Positions 32,867 to 40,664 of a stretch of 64,000 bases of DNA are shown in pieces (positions within the stretch are counted from its first letter, which is position 1; each line of letters starts with the position of its first letter). The translations under genes and the position numbers were made by a program. This DNA comes from Candidatus Latescibacterota bacterium. Its GTDB lineage: Bacteria; Krumholzibacteriota; Krumholzibacteriia; JACNKJ01. The notes under the pieces are model-generated. The model was given only the letters and a program-made list of their open reading frames with translations. It did no database searches and was not told the DNA's origin. The DNA is taken from NCBI GenBank assembly GCA_020633725.1, contig JACKDC010000003.1, forward strand, positions 186,001 through 250,000. The letters are read 5' to 3'.

Positions 32867-34384
32867 ATGAAGGACTTCATGCGCGCGCTGAAGTTGCAGG
32901 ACGTGAACTCGGGCGCCAGCACCCGCGAGTGGATCGCCAAGCCCGGCGGGGGCGAGCTCGAAGTCTTCAGCCCGGGCGACGGCAGCAAGATCGGCGTGGT
33001 CATGCAGGCATCCGCCGCCGACTACGATGTGGTGGCCAGCGCTGCCGTGGAGGCTTTCAAGGAGTGGCGCTTGGTGCCCGCGCCCCAGCGCGGTCTGATC
33101 GTGCGCGAGTTCGCGAACGCGTTCCGCGAGTACAAGGAGCCGCTCGGCAAGCTCGTCAGCTACGAGATGGGCAAGATCTACACCGAGGGCCTCGGTGAGG
33201 TGCAGGAGATGATCGACGTCGCGGACTACGCCGTCGGCCTTTCGCGCACCATCGGCGGTCCGACCCTGCCCAGCGAACGCGCGGGGCACCGCCTCATGGA
33301 ACAGTGGCATCCGCTGGGTCCCATCGGCGTGGTGACGGCCTTCAACTTCCCCGTGGCCGTGTGGGCCTGGAACTCCATGCTGGCCGCCATCTGCGGCGAC
33401 ACGGTCATCTGGAAGCCCTCGAGCAAGACTCCGCTCACGGCCGTCGCGATCCAGCACATCTGCAACGAGGTGACGAAGGCGCACGACCTGCCCTCCATCT
33501 TCAACCTGGTCGTGGGCCGTGGCTCCCAGGTCGGCGAGGTCATGATCAACGACCGTCGCCTCCCTCTCATCAGCGCCACGGGTTCGACCGCCATGGGCCG
33601 CCACATCGGCGAGGCCTGCGCGAAGCGGCTCGGGCGCAGCCTGCTGGAACTGGGCGGCAACAACGCCGTCATCGTTGACGAGACCGCCGATCTCGACATG
33701 GCCTTCAACGGTGTCGTCTTCGGCGCGGTGGGCACCGCCGGGCAGCGTTGCACGAGCACGCGGCGCCTCTTCCTGCACGAGTCCATCGCGGACGGGTTCC
33801 TCGACCGGCTCGTGGCGGCCTACAAGCGCGTGCCCATCGGCGACCCGCTGGATCCGAAGACCCTCATGGGCCCGCTGATCGACGAGGGCGCGGTGAAGGA
33901 CATGATGAACGCTCTCGGTCAGGCGAAGGCCCAGGGCGGCAAGGTGCTCGTGGGCGGCGAGCGGGTGGATCGGCCCGGTCACTACGTTCAGCCCACCATC
34001 GTGCAGGGCCCTCGCGACATGGCGATCGTGCGCGAGGAGACCTTCGCGCCGATCCTCTACGTCTTCACCTTCTCGGACATCGACGAGGTGCTCGAGCAGC
34101 ACAACAGCGTGGACCAGGGGCTGTCGAGCAGCATCTTCAGCCGGGACTTCCTGAACGTCGAGCGCTTCCTCGGTCCGGCCGGCAGCGACTGCGGCATCGC
34201 CAACGTGAACGCCGGCACGAGCGGCGCGGAGATCGGCGGAGCCTTCGGCGGCGAGAAGGAGACCGGTGGTGGACGCGAGTCCGGCAGCGACAGCTGGAAG
34301 ATCTACATGCGACGGCAGACGAACACCATCAACTCCAGCCGCTCGATGCCGCTGGCGCAGGGCGTGCAGTTCGATCTCGAATAG
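32867..34384 (+). CDS. Aldehyde dehydrogenase, ALDH7 type (aminoadipate-semialdehyde / P6C dehydrogenase)
   Basis: 505 residues; GGGGGATGAGCG precedes the ATG. Oxidises an aldehyde to the acid with NAD+; the ALDH7/AmaB group acts on alpha-aminoadipate semialdehyde (in equilibrium with piperideine-6-carboxylate) in lysine breakdown. NAD-binding 'VTAFNFPVAVWAWN' and 'GSTAMGRHIGEACAKRLGRSLLELGGNN' (general-base Glu) are present, as are the catalytic Cys295 in 'GTAGQRCTSTRRL' and 'NVNAGTSGAEIGGAFGGEKETGGGRESGSD', the long ALDH7-specific stretch. No other lysine-catabolism genes adjoin, so the physiological substrate is inferred from family. An intrinsic terminator follows. Confidence 0.92.
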   Translation: MKDFMRALKLQDVNSGASTREWIAKPGGGELEVFSPGDGSKIGVVMQASAADYDVVASAAVEAFKEWRLVPAPQRGLIVREFANAFREYKEPLGKLVSYEMGKIYTEGLGEVQEMIDVADYAVGLSRTIGGPTLPSERAGHRLMEQWHPLGPIGVVTAFNFPVAVWAWNSMLAAICGDTVIWKPSSKTPLTAVAIQHICNEVTKAHDLPSIFNLVVGRGSQVGEVMINDRRLPLISATGSTAMGRHIGEACAKRLGRSLLELGGNNAVIVDETADLDMAFNGVVFGAVGTAGQRCTSTRRLFLHESIADGFLDRLVAAYKRVPIGDPLDPKTLMGPLIDEGAVKDMMNALGQAKAQGGKVLVGGERVDRPGHYVQPTIVQGPRDMAIVREETFAPILYVFTFSDIDEVLEQHNSVDQGLSSSIFSRDFLNVERFLGPAGSDCGIANVNAGTSGAEIGGAFGGEKETGGGRESGSDSWKIYMRRQTNTINSSRSMPLAQGVQFDLE

Positions 34385-34412
34385 GGTCGGAGTTCCCGAT
34401 CCGCTCTCATCA

Positions 34413-34445
34413 CGGCCCCCGCGCACATCCGCCGGGGGCCGTTTT
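34413..34445 (+). terminator. Intrinsic terminator after ALDH
   Basis: Nine-bp stem CGGCCCCCG / CGGGGGCCG, 11-base loop, TTTT tail. Confidence 0.85.
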
Positions 34446-34596
34446 CGCGCCAGCAGGACGCGGCTTAGCGCACGCCGATAACCCGCCATTCCCATCCTGA
34501 TAGCAGGTTTGAAATCTCAAACGCTGCAGGGAGTTGAAGCGCCTCGCGTCCGATGGAGAAGATGTGCGATACGGCCCGAATTTCGAGGATTCGCTA

Positions 34597-34626
34597 TTGA
34601 TCCAGCGCGATTGCCAATGGTACAAT
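34597..34626 (+). promoter_or_regulatory. Promoter of secreted protein copy 1
   Basis: TTGATC, 18 bases, TACAAT with TGG extension. CTATTGA and TACAATTG are shared in position with the promoter at 36004-36033, supporting the call. The transcript leader would be about 105 bases. Nothing else is seen in the 293-base gap 34446-34738. Confidence 0.75.
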
Positions 34627-34738
34627 TGCCCTCGCATCCGAAAGGTGGGGTCTGGGGTGTCTTGGTTTCCTACACTTGCTGTTTGCCCAAGCCTCCGTGC
34701 CCTGCTCGTAGATTGAGACAACCCTCTGGAGGAACAAC

Positions 34739-35401
34739 ATGCTCAAGAAGGTAATGTTCGCTCTCGCCCTCATGGCGATCGCCTCCTACGCCGGCGCCAT
34801 GACGCTGACCGCCGATGGTTTCACCGCTCAGGGTACCCCGGGCACCCCGGCGACCCACGATCGTCTGGGCCTCGTGAACGACGGTAGCTTCGAGTTCGGC
34901 GAGTGCGACCTGGGCTCCGCCTGGACCTGCACCACCAACACGACCTGTGCCTGGATCCTCGATCCCATCGCCGTCTGGGGCTACCCCGCGTACGATGGTG
35001 TGCTGGTTGCCTGGCTGGGTGGCTTCTGCGGCACCCCGAACAGCAACAGCTTCTGCCAGGATCTGTTCATCGATGGCATGTACCTGGACTGGTACTGGAT
35101 GGGCTATGTCAACAGCGGCTGCGGCACCGTGTACGTCAGCGTGGACGGTACCTACGTCTTCACGCACACCATGCTGCTGTCCGAGCACACCTACGGCACC
35201 TGGAACACCGCTTCCAGCTACTGGGGTGCGATCGACCTGAACGCGTACTGCGGCACGACCGTCAACCTCTGCCTCGAGGAGACGGACTGCGGCGACGGCG
35301 CGAACAACGACAACATGCTCGTTGACTACGTCACGCTGGACACGGCGTGCGGCGTCGCGACCGAGGATGCCTCGATCTCGACGGTGAAGGCCCTGTACTA
35401 G
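34739..35401 (+). CDS. Cys-rich secreted protein with KALY tail, copy 1
   Basis: 220 residues; GGAGGAACAAC before the ATG; signal peptide MLKKVMFALALMAIASYAGA. The mature part has 'LVNDGSFEFGECDLGSAW', the opening of many jelly-roll/galactose-binding-like exported domains. At least ten Cys follow ('WTCTTNTTCAW', 'GGFCGTPNSNSFCQDLFIDG', 'YCGTTVNLCLEETDCGDG'), suggesting disulfides. It ends 'VATEDASISTVKALY'. Codon choice is shifted toward GGT, GCT and GTT compared with neighbours, a mark of high expression. Copy 2 at 36143 is almost identical, and a decayed copy lies between. Probably an abundant cell-surface or released protein; function unknown. Confidence 0.85.
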   Translation: MLKKVMFALALMAIASYAGAMTLTADGFTAQGTPGTPATHDRLGLVNDGSFEFGECDLGSAWTCTTNTTCAWILDPIAVWGYPAYDGVLVAWLGGFCGTPNSNSFCQDLFIDGMYLDWYWMGYVNSGCGTVYVSVDGTYVFTHTMLLSEHTYGTWNTASSYWGAIDLNAYCGTTVNLCLEETDCGDGANNDNMLVDYVTLDTACGVATEDASISTVKALY

Positions 35402-35458
35402 TCTCCAGAGGTTGCGGCGCGTGACGCGGCGCTGGCCGGCCTCTCGCGCGTTCTGCGT

Positions 35459-35889
35459 ATCCTACCACCGTTCCTCATTGGGTCGGTTGCTGCGGGCCTT
35501 CACGTGGGTGTTCGTGGGAACAACAGCTCAGGTTTCCTCGCCCTCATGCGTCGCCTGCCGCTGACTGACCGCCGATGTTCACCGCACACCGATCGTCTGG
35601 CCCGAACGACGGTAGCTTCATCGCGTGACTCCGACCCGACCGTGCATCATCCATCGCCGTCGGGCACCGCGCGATGGTGTTTGCCGCTGTTGCACGCAAC
35701 TTCGCGATCGTCATCATGCCCTGGTCTGAGGCTATCGCGGCGCGGCACCTGGGGCCCCTTCCGGCACTGGACCGCTTCCAGCTACGGCGATCACGTGGCG
35801 ACCGTCAACTCCCGAGGACGCGGAACACGCAGCGTTACGCCGCTGAGTGGCGTCGCACCGGAGACGGTGAGGCCCACAGTCTCGACTAG
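35459..35889 (+). pseudogene. Decayed third copy of the Cys-rich KALY-tail gene
   Basis: A relic recognisable end to end by short identities with its intact neighbours. The upstream block GTTCC-CATTGG-GGGTCG and the ribosome-site end TTCGTGG-GAACAACA (as in copy 2) come first. Then follow CTCGCCCTCATG, ACCGCCGATG-TTCACCGC, GATCGTCTGG-CC-GAACGACGGTAGCTTC, ATCGCCGTC, GCTTCCAGCTAC, GCGACCGTCAAC and finally a TAG. Many small deletions destroy the frame (start codon lost near 35526). A terminator hairpin still follows. This shows the locus once held at least three copies in tandem. Confidence 0.75.
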
Positions 35890-35902
35890 GTCTCTGCCTT
35901 TG

Positions 35903-35933
35903 GCGCCGCGGTCTTCGGACCGCGGCGCTTTTC
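35903..35933 (+). terminator. Intrinsic terminator after the relic gene
   Basis: Eleven-bp perfect stem GCGCCGCGGTC / GACCGCGGCGC, TTCG loop, TTTTC tail. Confidence 0.85.
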
Positions 35934-36003
35934 TTTGGGCCAAGCCGGCCGCTCCTCCGCCAACGCGTGGCGGTTCAAGGGCTTCTGCGCCGATGCATCC
36001 CTA

Positions 36004-36033
36004 TTGAATCCCAGAAATCCCACATGCTACAAT
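36004..36033 (+). promoter_or_regulatory. Promoter of secreted protein copy 2
   Basis: TTGAAT, 18 bases, TACAAT with TGC extension; same layout as at 34597-34626. Leader of about 100 bases. Confidence 0.75.
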
Positions 36034-36142
36034 TGTTCCCACATCGATTGGTGGGTCGCCTGGTTTGCGTGCCTGCCTGCGAGGAGCGCTTCACGACCTG
36101 GTCGGCCCCGCGTTGGTTTGACTGTCTTCGTGGAGGAACAAC

Positions 36143-36808
36143 ATGCTCAAGAAGGTAGTGTTCGCGTTCGCGCTGTTGGCGATGGCGTCCTATGCCGGCG
36201 CCATGACGCTGACCGCCGATGGTTTCACCGCTCAGGGTACCCCGGGCACCCCGGCGACCCACGATCGTCTGGGCCTCGTGAACGACGGTAGCTTCGAGTT
36301 CGGCGAGTGCGACCTGGGCTCCGCCTGGACCTGCACCACCAACACGACCTGTGCCTGGATCCTCGATCCCATCGCCGTCTGGGGCTACCCCGCGTACGAT
36401 GGCGTGCTGGTTGCCTGGCTGGGTGGCTTCTGCGGCACCCCGAACAGCAACAGCTTCTGCCAGGATCTGTTCATCGACGGCCACAACCTGGACTGGTACT
36501 GGATGGGCTACGTCAACAGCGGCTGCGGCACCGTGTACGTCAGCGTGGACGGTACCTACGTCTTCACGCACACCCTGCTGCTGTCCGAGCACACCTACGG
36601 CACCTGGAACACCGCTTCCAGCTACTGGGGTGGCGTTGACCTGACCGCGTACTGCGGCATGACCGTGAATCTCTGCTTCGAGGAGACGGACTGCGGCGAC
36701 GGCGCGAACAACGACAACATGCTCGTTGACTACGTCACGCTGGACACGTCCTGCGACATCATCGCGACCGAGGATGCCTCGATCTCGACCGTGAAGGCTC
36801 TCTACTAG
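36143..36808 (+). CDS. Cys-rich secreted protein with KALY tail, copy 2
   Basis: 221 residues; GGAGGAACAAC before the ATG. Signal peptide MLKKVVFAFALLAMASYAGA, then a mature chain nearly identical to copy 1. For about 270 bases from the mature start the two genes differ at only one or two silent bases, while the signal peptide and C-terminal third have diverged more. That pattern suggests recent duplication or gene conversion. It ends 'IIATEDASISTVKALY'. Same Cys-rich jelly-roll-like features and T-ending codons as copy 1. A strong promoter and terminator bracket it as a single-gene unit. Function unknown. Confidence 0.86.
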   Translation: MLKKVVFAFALLAMASYAGAMTLTADGFTAQGTPGTPATHDRLGLVNDGSFEFGECDLGSAWTCTTNTTCAWILDPIAVWGYPAYDGVLVAWLGGFCGTPNSNSFCQDLFIDGHNLDWYWMGYVNSGCGTVYVSVDGTYVFTHTLLLSEHTYGTWNTASSYWGGVDLTAYCGMTVNLCFEETDCGDGANNDNMLVDYVTLDTSCDIIATEDASISTVKALY

Positions 36809-36828
36809 TCATTGGAGTGCTTGGCACG

Positions 36829-36858
36829 AAACGCCGCGGCGCAGGCCGCGGCGTTTTT
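36829..36858 (+). terminator. Intrinsic terminator after copy 2
   Basis: Stem ACGCCGCGGC / GCCGCGGCGT, loop GCAG, TTTTG tail. AAA on the 5' side may also let it serve the convergent gene ending at 36888. Confidence 0.9.
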
Positions 36859-36887
36859 GTTGCCCCCGGCCGAGGCGAGGCGCGCTG

Positions 36888-37619
36888 CTAGATCCCGAAG
36901 CGCAGCGTGACAGCCGCGAAGGGGCCGTTGCCGTCGCCGAAGTCCAGGCCGTCGATGAGATCGCGCTCGCCCTTCAGTGTCCAGTCGCCGCTGGTGAGCT
37001 CGTAGCCGCCCTCGACGAGGATCCCCACCCAGCGCGCCAGGCGCAGGTCGATCCCCGCGTGCGGCCGCGCGAGCAGGAAGACCCGGTCGCCGCGCAGGTG
37101 GACGTTGATGATGCCCGTCCCCGCATCCGTGCGCTCCACCAGCACGCTGCTCGAACCTGCGCCCAGCGACAGGCCGCCCTCCACGAAGACGCGCCGGTGC
37201 AGGGGCAGGATCCCCTTCACGCCGAACCAGCCCGCGCCGCGCGTGAAGCGGCTGAGGTCGTCGCCACGCTCGGACTCGCCCCCGCCACCGTAGCCGCCGC
37301 CCCCCAGCGCCACGAAGAGCCGGTCGCCGGAGTGCACGCTGTACCAGCCCTGTCCGCCCCAGTAGAGCGACTTCTCGGGCAAGGCGAGCAGACCGGCGGC
37401 CTCGAGCGCGGCGTTCACGTCGTCGAGGTCGCGCTTGAACCACTGCATGCTGGGGCCGCCGCCGGTCCCGGTGCCGTCCAGCAGGTCGTCGTGGTACTCC
37501 TCCTCCTGCCAGAAGGCGTCGAAGTCCTTCTGGAGATCGTCCTGGGACGGCGTCTGGGCCATCGCCCCCGCGGTCAGCGCGAACGACAGGGCGGCGGCGA
37601 GAATCAGGCTGCGGCGCAT
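36888..37619 (-). CDS. Putative outer-membrane protein
   Basis: 243 residues; signal peptide to AMAQ. An acidic helical stretch follows (about 22-80, 'DDLQKDFDAFWQEEEYHDDLLDG', 'WFKRDLDDVNAALEAAG'). Then come Gly-rich amphipathic strands ('YWGGQGWYSVHSGDRLFVALGGGGYGGGG', 'LHRRVFVEGGLSLGAGSSSVLVERTD', 'PHAGIDLRLARWVGILVEGGYELTSG') and the end 'AAVTLRFGI'. The second half looks like a small outer-membrane barrel or sandwich. It lies 13 bases behind the DRG-type GTPase gene on the same strand and is probably in its operon. No family recognised. Confidence 0.7.
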   Translation of the reverse strand: MRRSLILAAALSFALTAGAMAQTPSQDDLQKDFDAFWQEEEYHDDLLDGTGTGGGPSMQWFKRDLDDVNAALEAAGLLALPEKSLYWGGQGWYSVHSGDRLFVALGGGGYGGGGESERGDDLSRFTRGAGWFGVKGILPLHRRVFVEGGLSLGAGSSSVLVERTDAGTGIINVHLRGDRVFLLARPHAGIDLRLARWVGILVEGGYELTSGDWTLKGERDLIDGLDFGDGNGPFAAVTLRFGI

Positions 37620-37632
37620 GGGTCGACTCTCC

Positions 37633-38631
37633 TCACTTGAGGTGGATCTCGAGGACGTCCCCGTCGGCCACGGGGTGGGCGCGGTCGACGGTCTGCCCGT
37701 CGAACTTGCCCGAACCCCATAGCTTCGCCGAGGCGAAACGTTCCACGAACTCGCGATGGACCTTGGCGGCCACGTCCAGGACCGTGGCGCCCTCGGGCAG
37801 CAGGTAGGGCGCGTCCATGGCCGCCGGCTTCCCCGGCACCTTCGTGTAGACGCGCGCCAGGCGCAACGCGGCGAAGACCGTGTGCGCGAAGTTGTCGAGG
37901 CCAGTGCCGGCCTTCACGGACACCAGCACGCGCGGCCAGCGGCCGCCGATCAGCTCCGTGAGGAACTCCAGGTTGACGGGCGCGTCCTGGTGGTCCGCCT
38001 TCGTGGCCACCAGCAGGGTGGGCCGCTGGTTCTCGGCGCGCAGCGTGTCCTCGCTGTCGACGCGATCCACCAGGTTGAGGCCGCGCTCCTCGAAGCCCTC
38101 GGCGATGGTCTCCACCATCTCGCAGCAGTCGGGCGCCGAGAGGTCGGCCAGCACGAGGATCAGGTCCGCGGCGCGCGCCTGGTCCAGCAGCCACGACTCC
38201 AGCGGGCGCTGCATGACCGGCGGCGTGTCCACCAGCTCGAGCTGGACGTCCTCCCAGCGCATCATGCCGGGCTGGGGCAGCGTGGTGGTGAAGGGGTAGT
38301 CGCCGATGGCCGGCTCGGCGCCGGTGAGCGCCGCCAGCAGGCTGCTCTTGCCCGCGTTGGGCGCGCCCACCATGAGCACCTGGGGCGAATCGCCATGGGG
38401 CAGGAAGTAGGGATTGAAGCCCTTGCCCTTGCCGCTGGCCTTGGCCTGCTCCACCTGCTCGAGCAGGGCGGAGAGCTTCTTGTTCAGCTCGGCACGCGTC
38501 TTGTCGGTGCCCTTGTGGTGGGGCATGATCGCCATCATCTCGCGGAGATGGGCGATCTTCTCCTGCGGATCGCGGGCCGCTTTGAAGCGCTCCTCGGCCT
38601 TGTGATAGTGCTGCGGCAGGTTGGTGGGCAC
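37633..38631 (-). CDS. DRG/Obg-type GTPase with TGS domain
   Basis: 332 residues. Residues 1-75 are helical (DRG-like HTH region with 'MPHHKGTDKTRAELNKKLSALLEQ'). The G domain has G1 'GAPNAGKSS' (89-97), G2 'PFTTT', G3 'DTPP' and G4 'TKAD'. G3 reads DTPP instead of DTPG, as seen in related DRG-like bacterial proteins. The C-terminal ~75 residues form a TGS domain ('LLPEGATVLDVAAKVHREF...LWGSGKFDGQTVDRAHPVADGDVLEIHL'). Likely a ribosome- or RNA-associated GTPase. Between the CoA-transferase genes (51-base gap) and an outer-membrane protein gene (13 bases); a shared transcript is possible. Confidence 0.88.
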   Translation of the reverse strand: MPTNLPQHYHKAEERFKAARDPQEKIAHLREMMAIMPHHKGTDKTRAELNKKLSALLEQVEQAKASGKGKGFNPYFLPHGDSPQVLMVGAPNAGKSSLLAALTGAEPAIGDYPFTTTLPQPGMMRWEDVQLELVDTPPVMQRPLESWLLDQARAADLILVLADLSAPDCCEMVETIAEGFEERGLNLVDRVDSEDTLRAENQRPTLLVATKADHQDAPVNLEFLTELIGGRWPRVLVSVKAGTGLDNFAHTVFAALRLARVYTKVPGKPAAMDAPYLLPEGATVLDVAAKVHREFVERFASAKLWGSGKFDGQTVDRAHPVADGDVLEIHLK

Positions 38632-38682
38632 GGGCGTCTCCGGATGCGGGGACGGCGCGCGCCGCCGTCCCCGGGCCGGAGT

Positions 38683-39450
38683 CTAGATGTAGAGGTGCTC
38701 GGGGTCAATCTCCTCGCGGAGCACCCGCAGCTCCTCGTCGGTGGGCGGCGCGTTCTCCTCCACGTGCGCGGGGATCACGAGTTCGAAGCCCGTGGCGGCG
38801 ACGACCTCGTCCACCGTGACGCCCGGATTGACGGCCAGCAGCATCATGCGCTTGCTCGTCTCCTCGTACCCCAGCGTGGCCAGGTTGGTGACCACGCGGT
38901 AGGGCCCCGAGCCGGGGAAGAGCCCGGCCTCCTCGCGCGCGCCGGGTCCGGACAGGTAGCCCGGCGTGGTGACGAAGTCCAGCGTCGGGATGAAACGCTG
39001 CGGCTCGTGACGCATGATCGCGATGGTGTGCCAGCAGAAGCTGCCCACGTCGTTGCCGCCGCCGCTGCCCGGCAGGCGCACCTTCGGATGCTCGTAGTCG
39101 CCGATCACCGTGGAGTTGAGGTTGCCGTACATGTCGATCTGCGCGCCGCCCAGGAAGCCGTAGGTGACGAAACCCCGCGCGGCCGTCTCCATGACGTCGC
39201 AGATGCCCGTGGCCACCAGGGCGCGGTAGAAGGTCTTCGACTCCCCCACGCCGCGCGGCAGGTACTCGAGGCTGGAGCCGATGCCCCCGAACTCGAAGAC
39301 GCTCACGAGGTCGGGCGCGTAGAGGCGCTTGGCCAGCGCCGCGGCCAGCATGGGCACGCCGGTGCCGATGAAGGCGCTGGAGCGGTCCTCCATCACGCGG
39401 GCGGAGAGGCAGATCAGCAGCTCGGTGCCGTTGTAGCGTTCGTCGGTCAT
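38683..39450 (-). CDS. CoA-transferase, beta subunit
   Basis: 255 residues. Forms the second half of a family-I CoA-transferase with the preceding alpha gene. 'AFIGTGVPMLAAALAKRLYAPDLVSVFEFGGIG' places the expected catalytic Glu in 'FEFGG', and 'GFLGGAQIDMYGNLNSTVIGDYEHPKVRLPGSGGGNDVGS' is typical of glutaconate/3-oxoadipate CoA-transferase beta chains. The C-terminus has 'NPGVTVDEVVAATGFEL'. The acyl substrate cannot be fixed from sequence; amino-acid or dicarboxylate breakdown is likely. Six bases separate it from the alpha gene. Confidence 0.88.
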   Translation of the reverse strand: MTDERYNGTELLICLSARVMEDRSSAFIGTGVPMLAAALAKRLYAPDLVSVFEFGGIGSSLEYLPRGVGESKTFYRALVATGICDVMETAARGFVTYGFLGGAQIDMYGNLNSTVIGDYEHPKVRLPGSGGGNDVGSFCWHTIAIMRHEPQRFIPTLDFVTTPGYLSGPGAREEAGLFPGSGPYRVVTNLATLGYEETSKRMMLLAVNPGVTVDEVVAATGFELVIPAHVEENAPPTDEELRVLREEIDPEHLYI

Positions 39451-39456
39451 GGCGGC

Positions 39457-40431
39457 TTACCTCCCCACCGCGAGCTTGCGCAGCGCGTCCTGCCGGGCCT
39501 TTCCGCCCACCTGCTCGAGGTAGGCGGCGTGAGTGTCCACCTGATGGATCGTGCGGTCGAGGTAGGCCGCCGTGGTCTCGGGCTTCTTCGCGGCCTCGAG
39601 CCACTCCATGATGAGCGGCTCGTCGCGCCCGTAGAGGTAGGGCATCTCGCCGGGATGGCTGCCGAAGGGCGCGTGCACCACCGCGTCCACGAAGAAGTAG
39701 GGGATCACGTTCCGCTCGGGATAGCGGCGGATCGTGTCGGTGTCGACGATCTCCTCGGCGCTGATCAGCACCTTCTTGCTGGCGCGGGCGATCTCGAGGG
39801 CGAAGCCGCTGATGCCGTCGAGCTGGCAGTTGCCGTAACGGTCGGCGCGATGGACGTGGATCACGGCGCAGTCCACCACCAGCGCCGGCAGCAGCATCAC
39901 CCTGCCGTTGCCGAAGGGATCCTCGGCCACCTTGCCCGCGGAGCGCGTGAAGGTATCCGTGCCCAGCATGCTCTTGATCGGCAGGAAGGGCACGCCCATG
40001 GCCGCCGCCTTGAAACGCCAGGCGATGCCCGCGTTGCTCCACTCCACCAGTTCGAGCCCGCCCTTCTCCACCGCGCGGCGCAGGACATTGGAGAGACCGT
40101 GCACCTCGTAGGCGTTGTAGGTGATGTCCATGGCGTCCACGAGCCCGGACGCGACGAGGAAGTCCACGTCCTGCAGGCCCTGGCCCACCAGCCGCAGGTG
40201 CTTCGGCCCCTGGCGGACGATCTCGCGCACGATGCTCAGCGGCGCGCGACAGGTGCCGTAGAGCTCGAAGCCGATGTAGTCGCCCTCGGCGACGCAGCGG
40301 CGCACGGCCTCCCGCTCGTCCACGAGCTTGTCCTCGAGCGCCATGGACTTGTGCTCGCGATTCCAGCGGCGCAGACCGTCCAGGTCCGGCGTCTGCAGAA
40401 GTCGTCCGCGCCCGCTCTCCAGTACCTTCAT
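39457..40431 (-). CDS. CoA-transferase, alpha subunit
   Basis: 324 residues from ATG 40431, preceded by GGAGGCGGC. 'GDYIGFELYGTCRAPLSIVREIVRQGPKHLRLVGQGLQDVDFLVASGLVDAMDITYNAYEVHG', 'WSNAGIAWRFKAAAMGVPFLPIKSMLGTDTF' and 'HVHRADRYGNCQLDG' match the glutaconate CoA-transferase alpha/CatI group. With the beta subunit it moves CoA between carboxylic acids. First gene of a minus-strand set (alpha, beta, GTPase, outer-membrane protein). The upstream 173 bases to the PLP-enzyme promoter contain a possible -35 TTGACG at 40503-40508. Confidence 0.88.
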   Translation of the reverse strand: MKVLESGRGRLLQTPDLDGLRRWNREHKSMALEDKLVDEREAVRRCVAEGDYIGFELYGTCRAPLSIVREIVRQGPKHLRLVGQGLQDVDFLVASGLVDAMDITYNAYEVHGLSNVLRRAVEKGGLELVEWSNAGIAWRFKAAAMGVPFLPIKSMLGTDTFTRSAGKVAEDPFGNGRVMLLPALVVDCAVIHVHRADRYGNCQLDGISGFALEIARASKKVLISAEEIVDTDTIRRYPERNVIPYFFVDAVVHAPFGSHPGEMPYLYGRDEPLIMEWLEAAKKPETTAAYLDRTIHQVDTHAAYLEQVGGKARQDALRKLAVGR

Positions 40432-40604
40432 GCCGCCTCCGGGCCCCCGGCCCACGAATTCAGGACAGATTCATCTTGCATACTGCCCAAGTGAACCCCC
40501 AGCGTCAAGGCCGGGGGTGCGACCCACGGCGTTAGGGAAATCCTCCGTTTTCCTTCAATTGTTCGCGATCTTGGAGGAATGGCCGCAGTTTCGATCTCGC
40601 GGGC

Positions 40605-40633
40605 TTGTTCTTGCCGAACTCATCTGGTTTACT
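40605..40633 (+). promoter_or_regulatory. Possible promoter of the PLP-enzyme gene
   Basis: TTGTTC, 17 bases, TTTACT, 32 bases before ATG 40665. Moderate match. Confidence 0.4.
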
Positions 40634-40664
40634 GATGCAGGACCCCGAACCGCCGGAGGCGCGC

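Noticed and set aside
32519..34495. N-terminal extension of the HNH protein through the ALDH gene on the opposite strand
   Set aside because: The extra ~660 residues are antisense to an ALDH with all catalytic motifs; a normal start exists at 32518.
35504..36007. Open frame across the relic between the two Cys-rich genes
   Set aside because: The translation is unlike either neighbour because of many small deletions; block-wise nucleotide identity shows it to be a dead copy.
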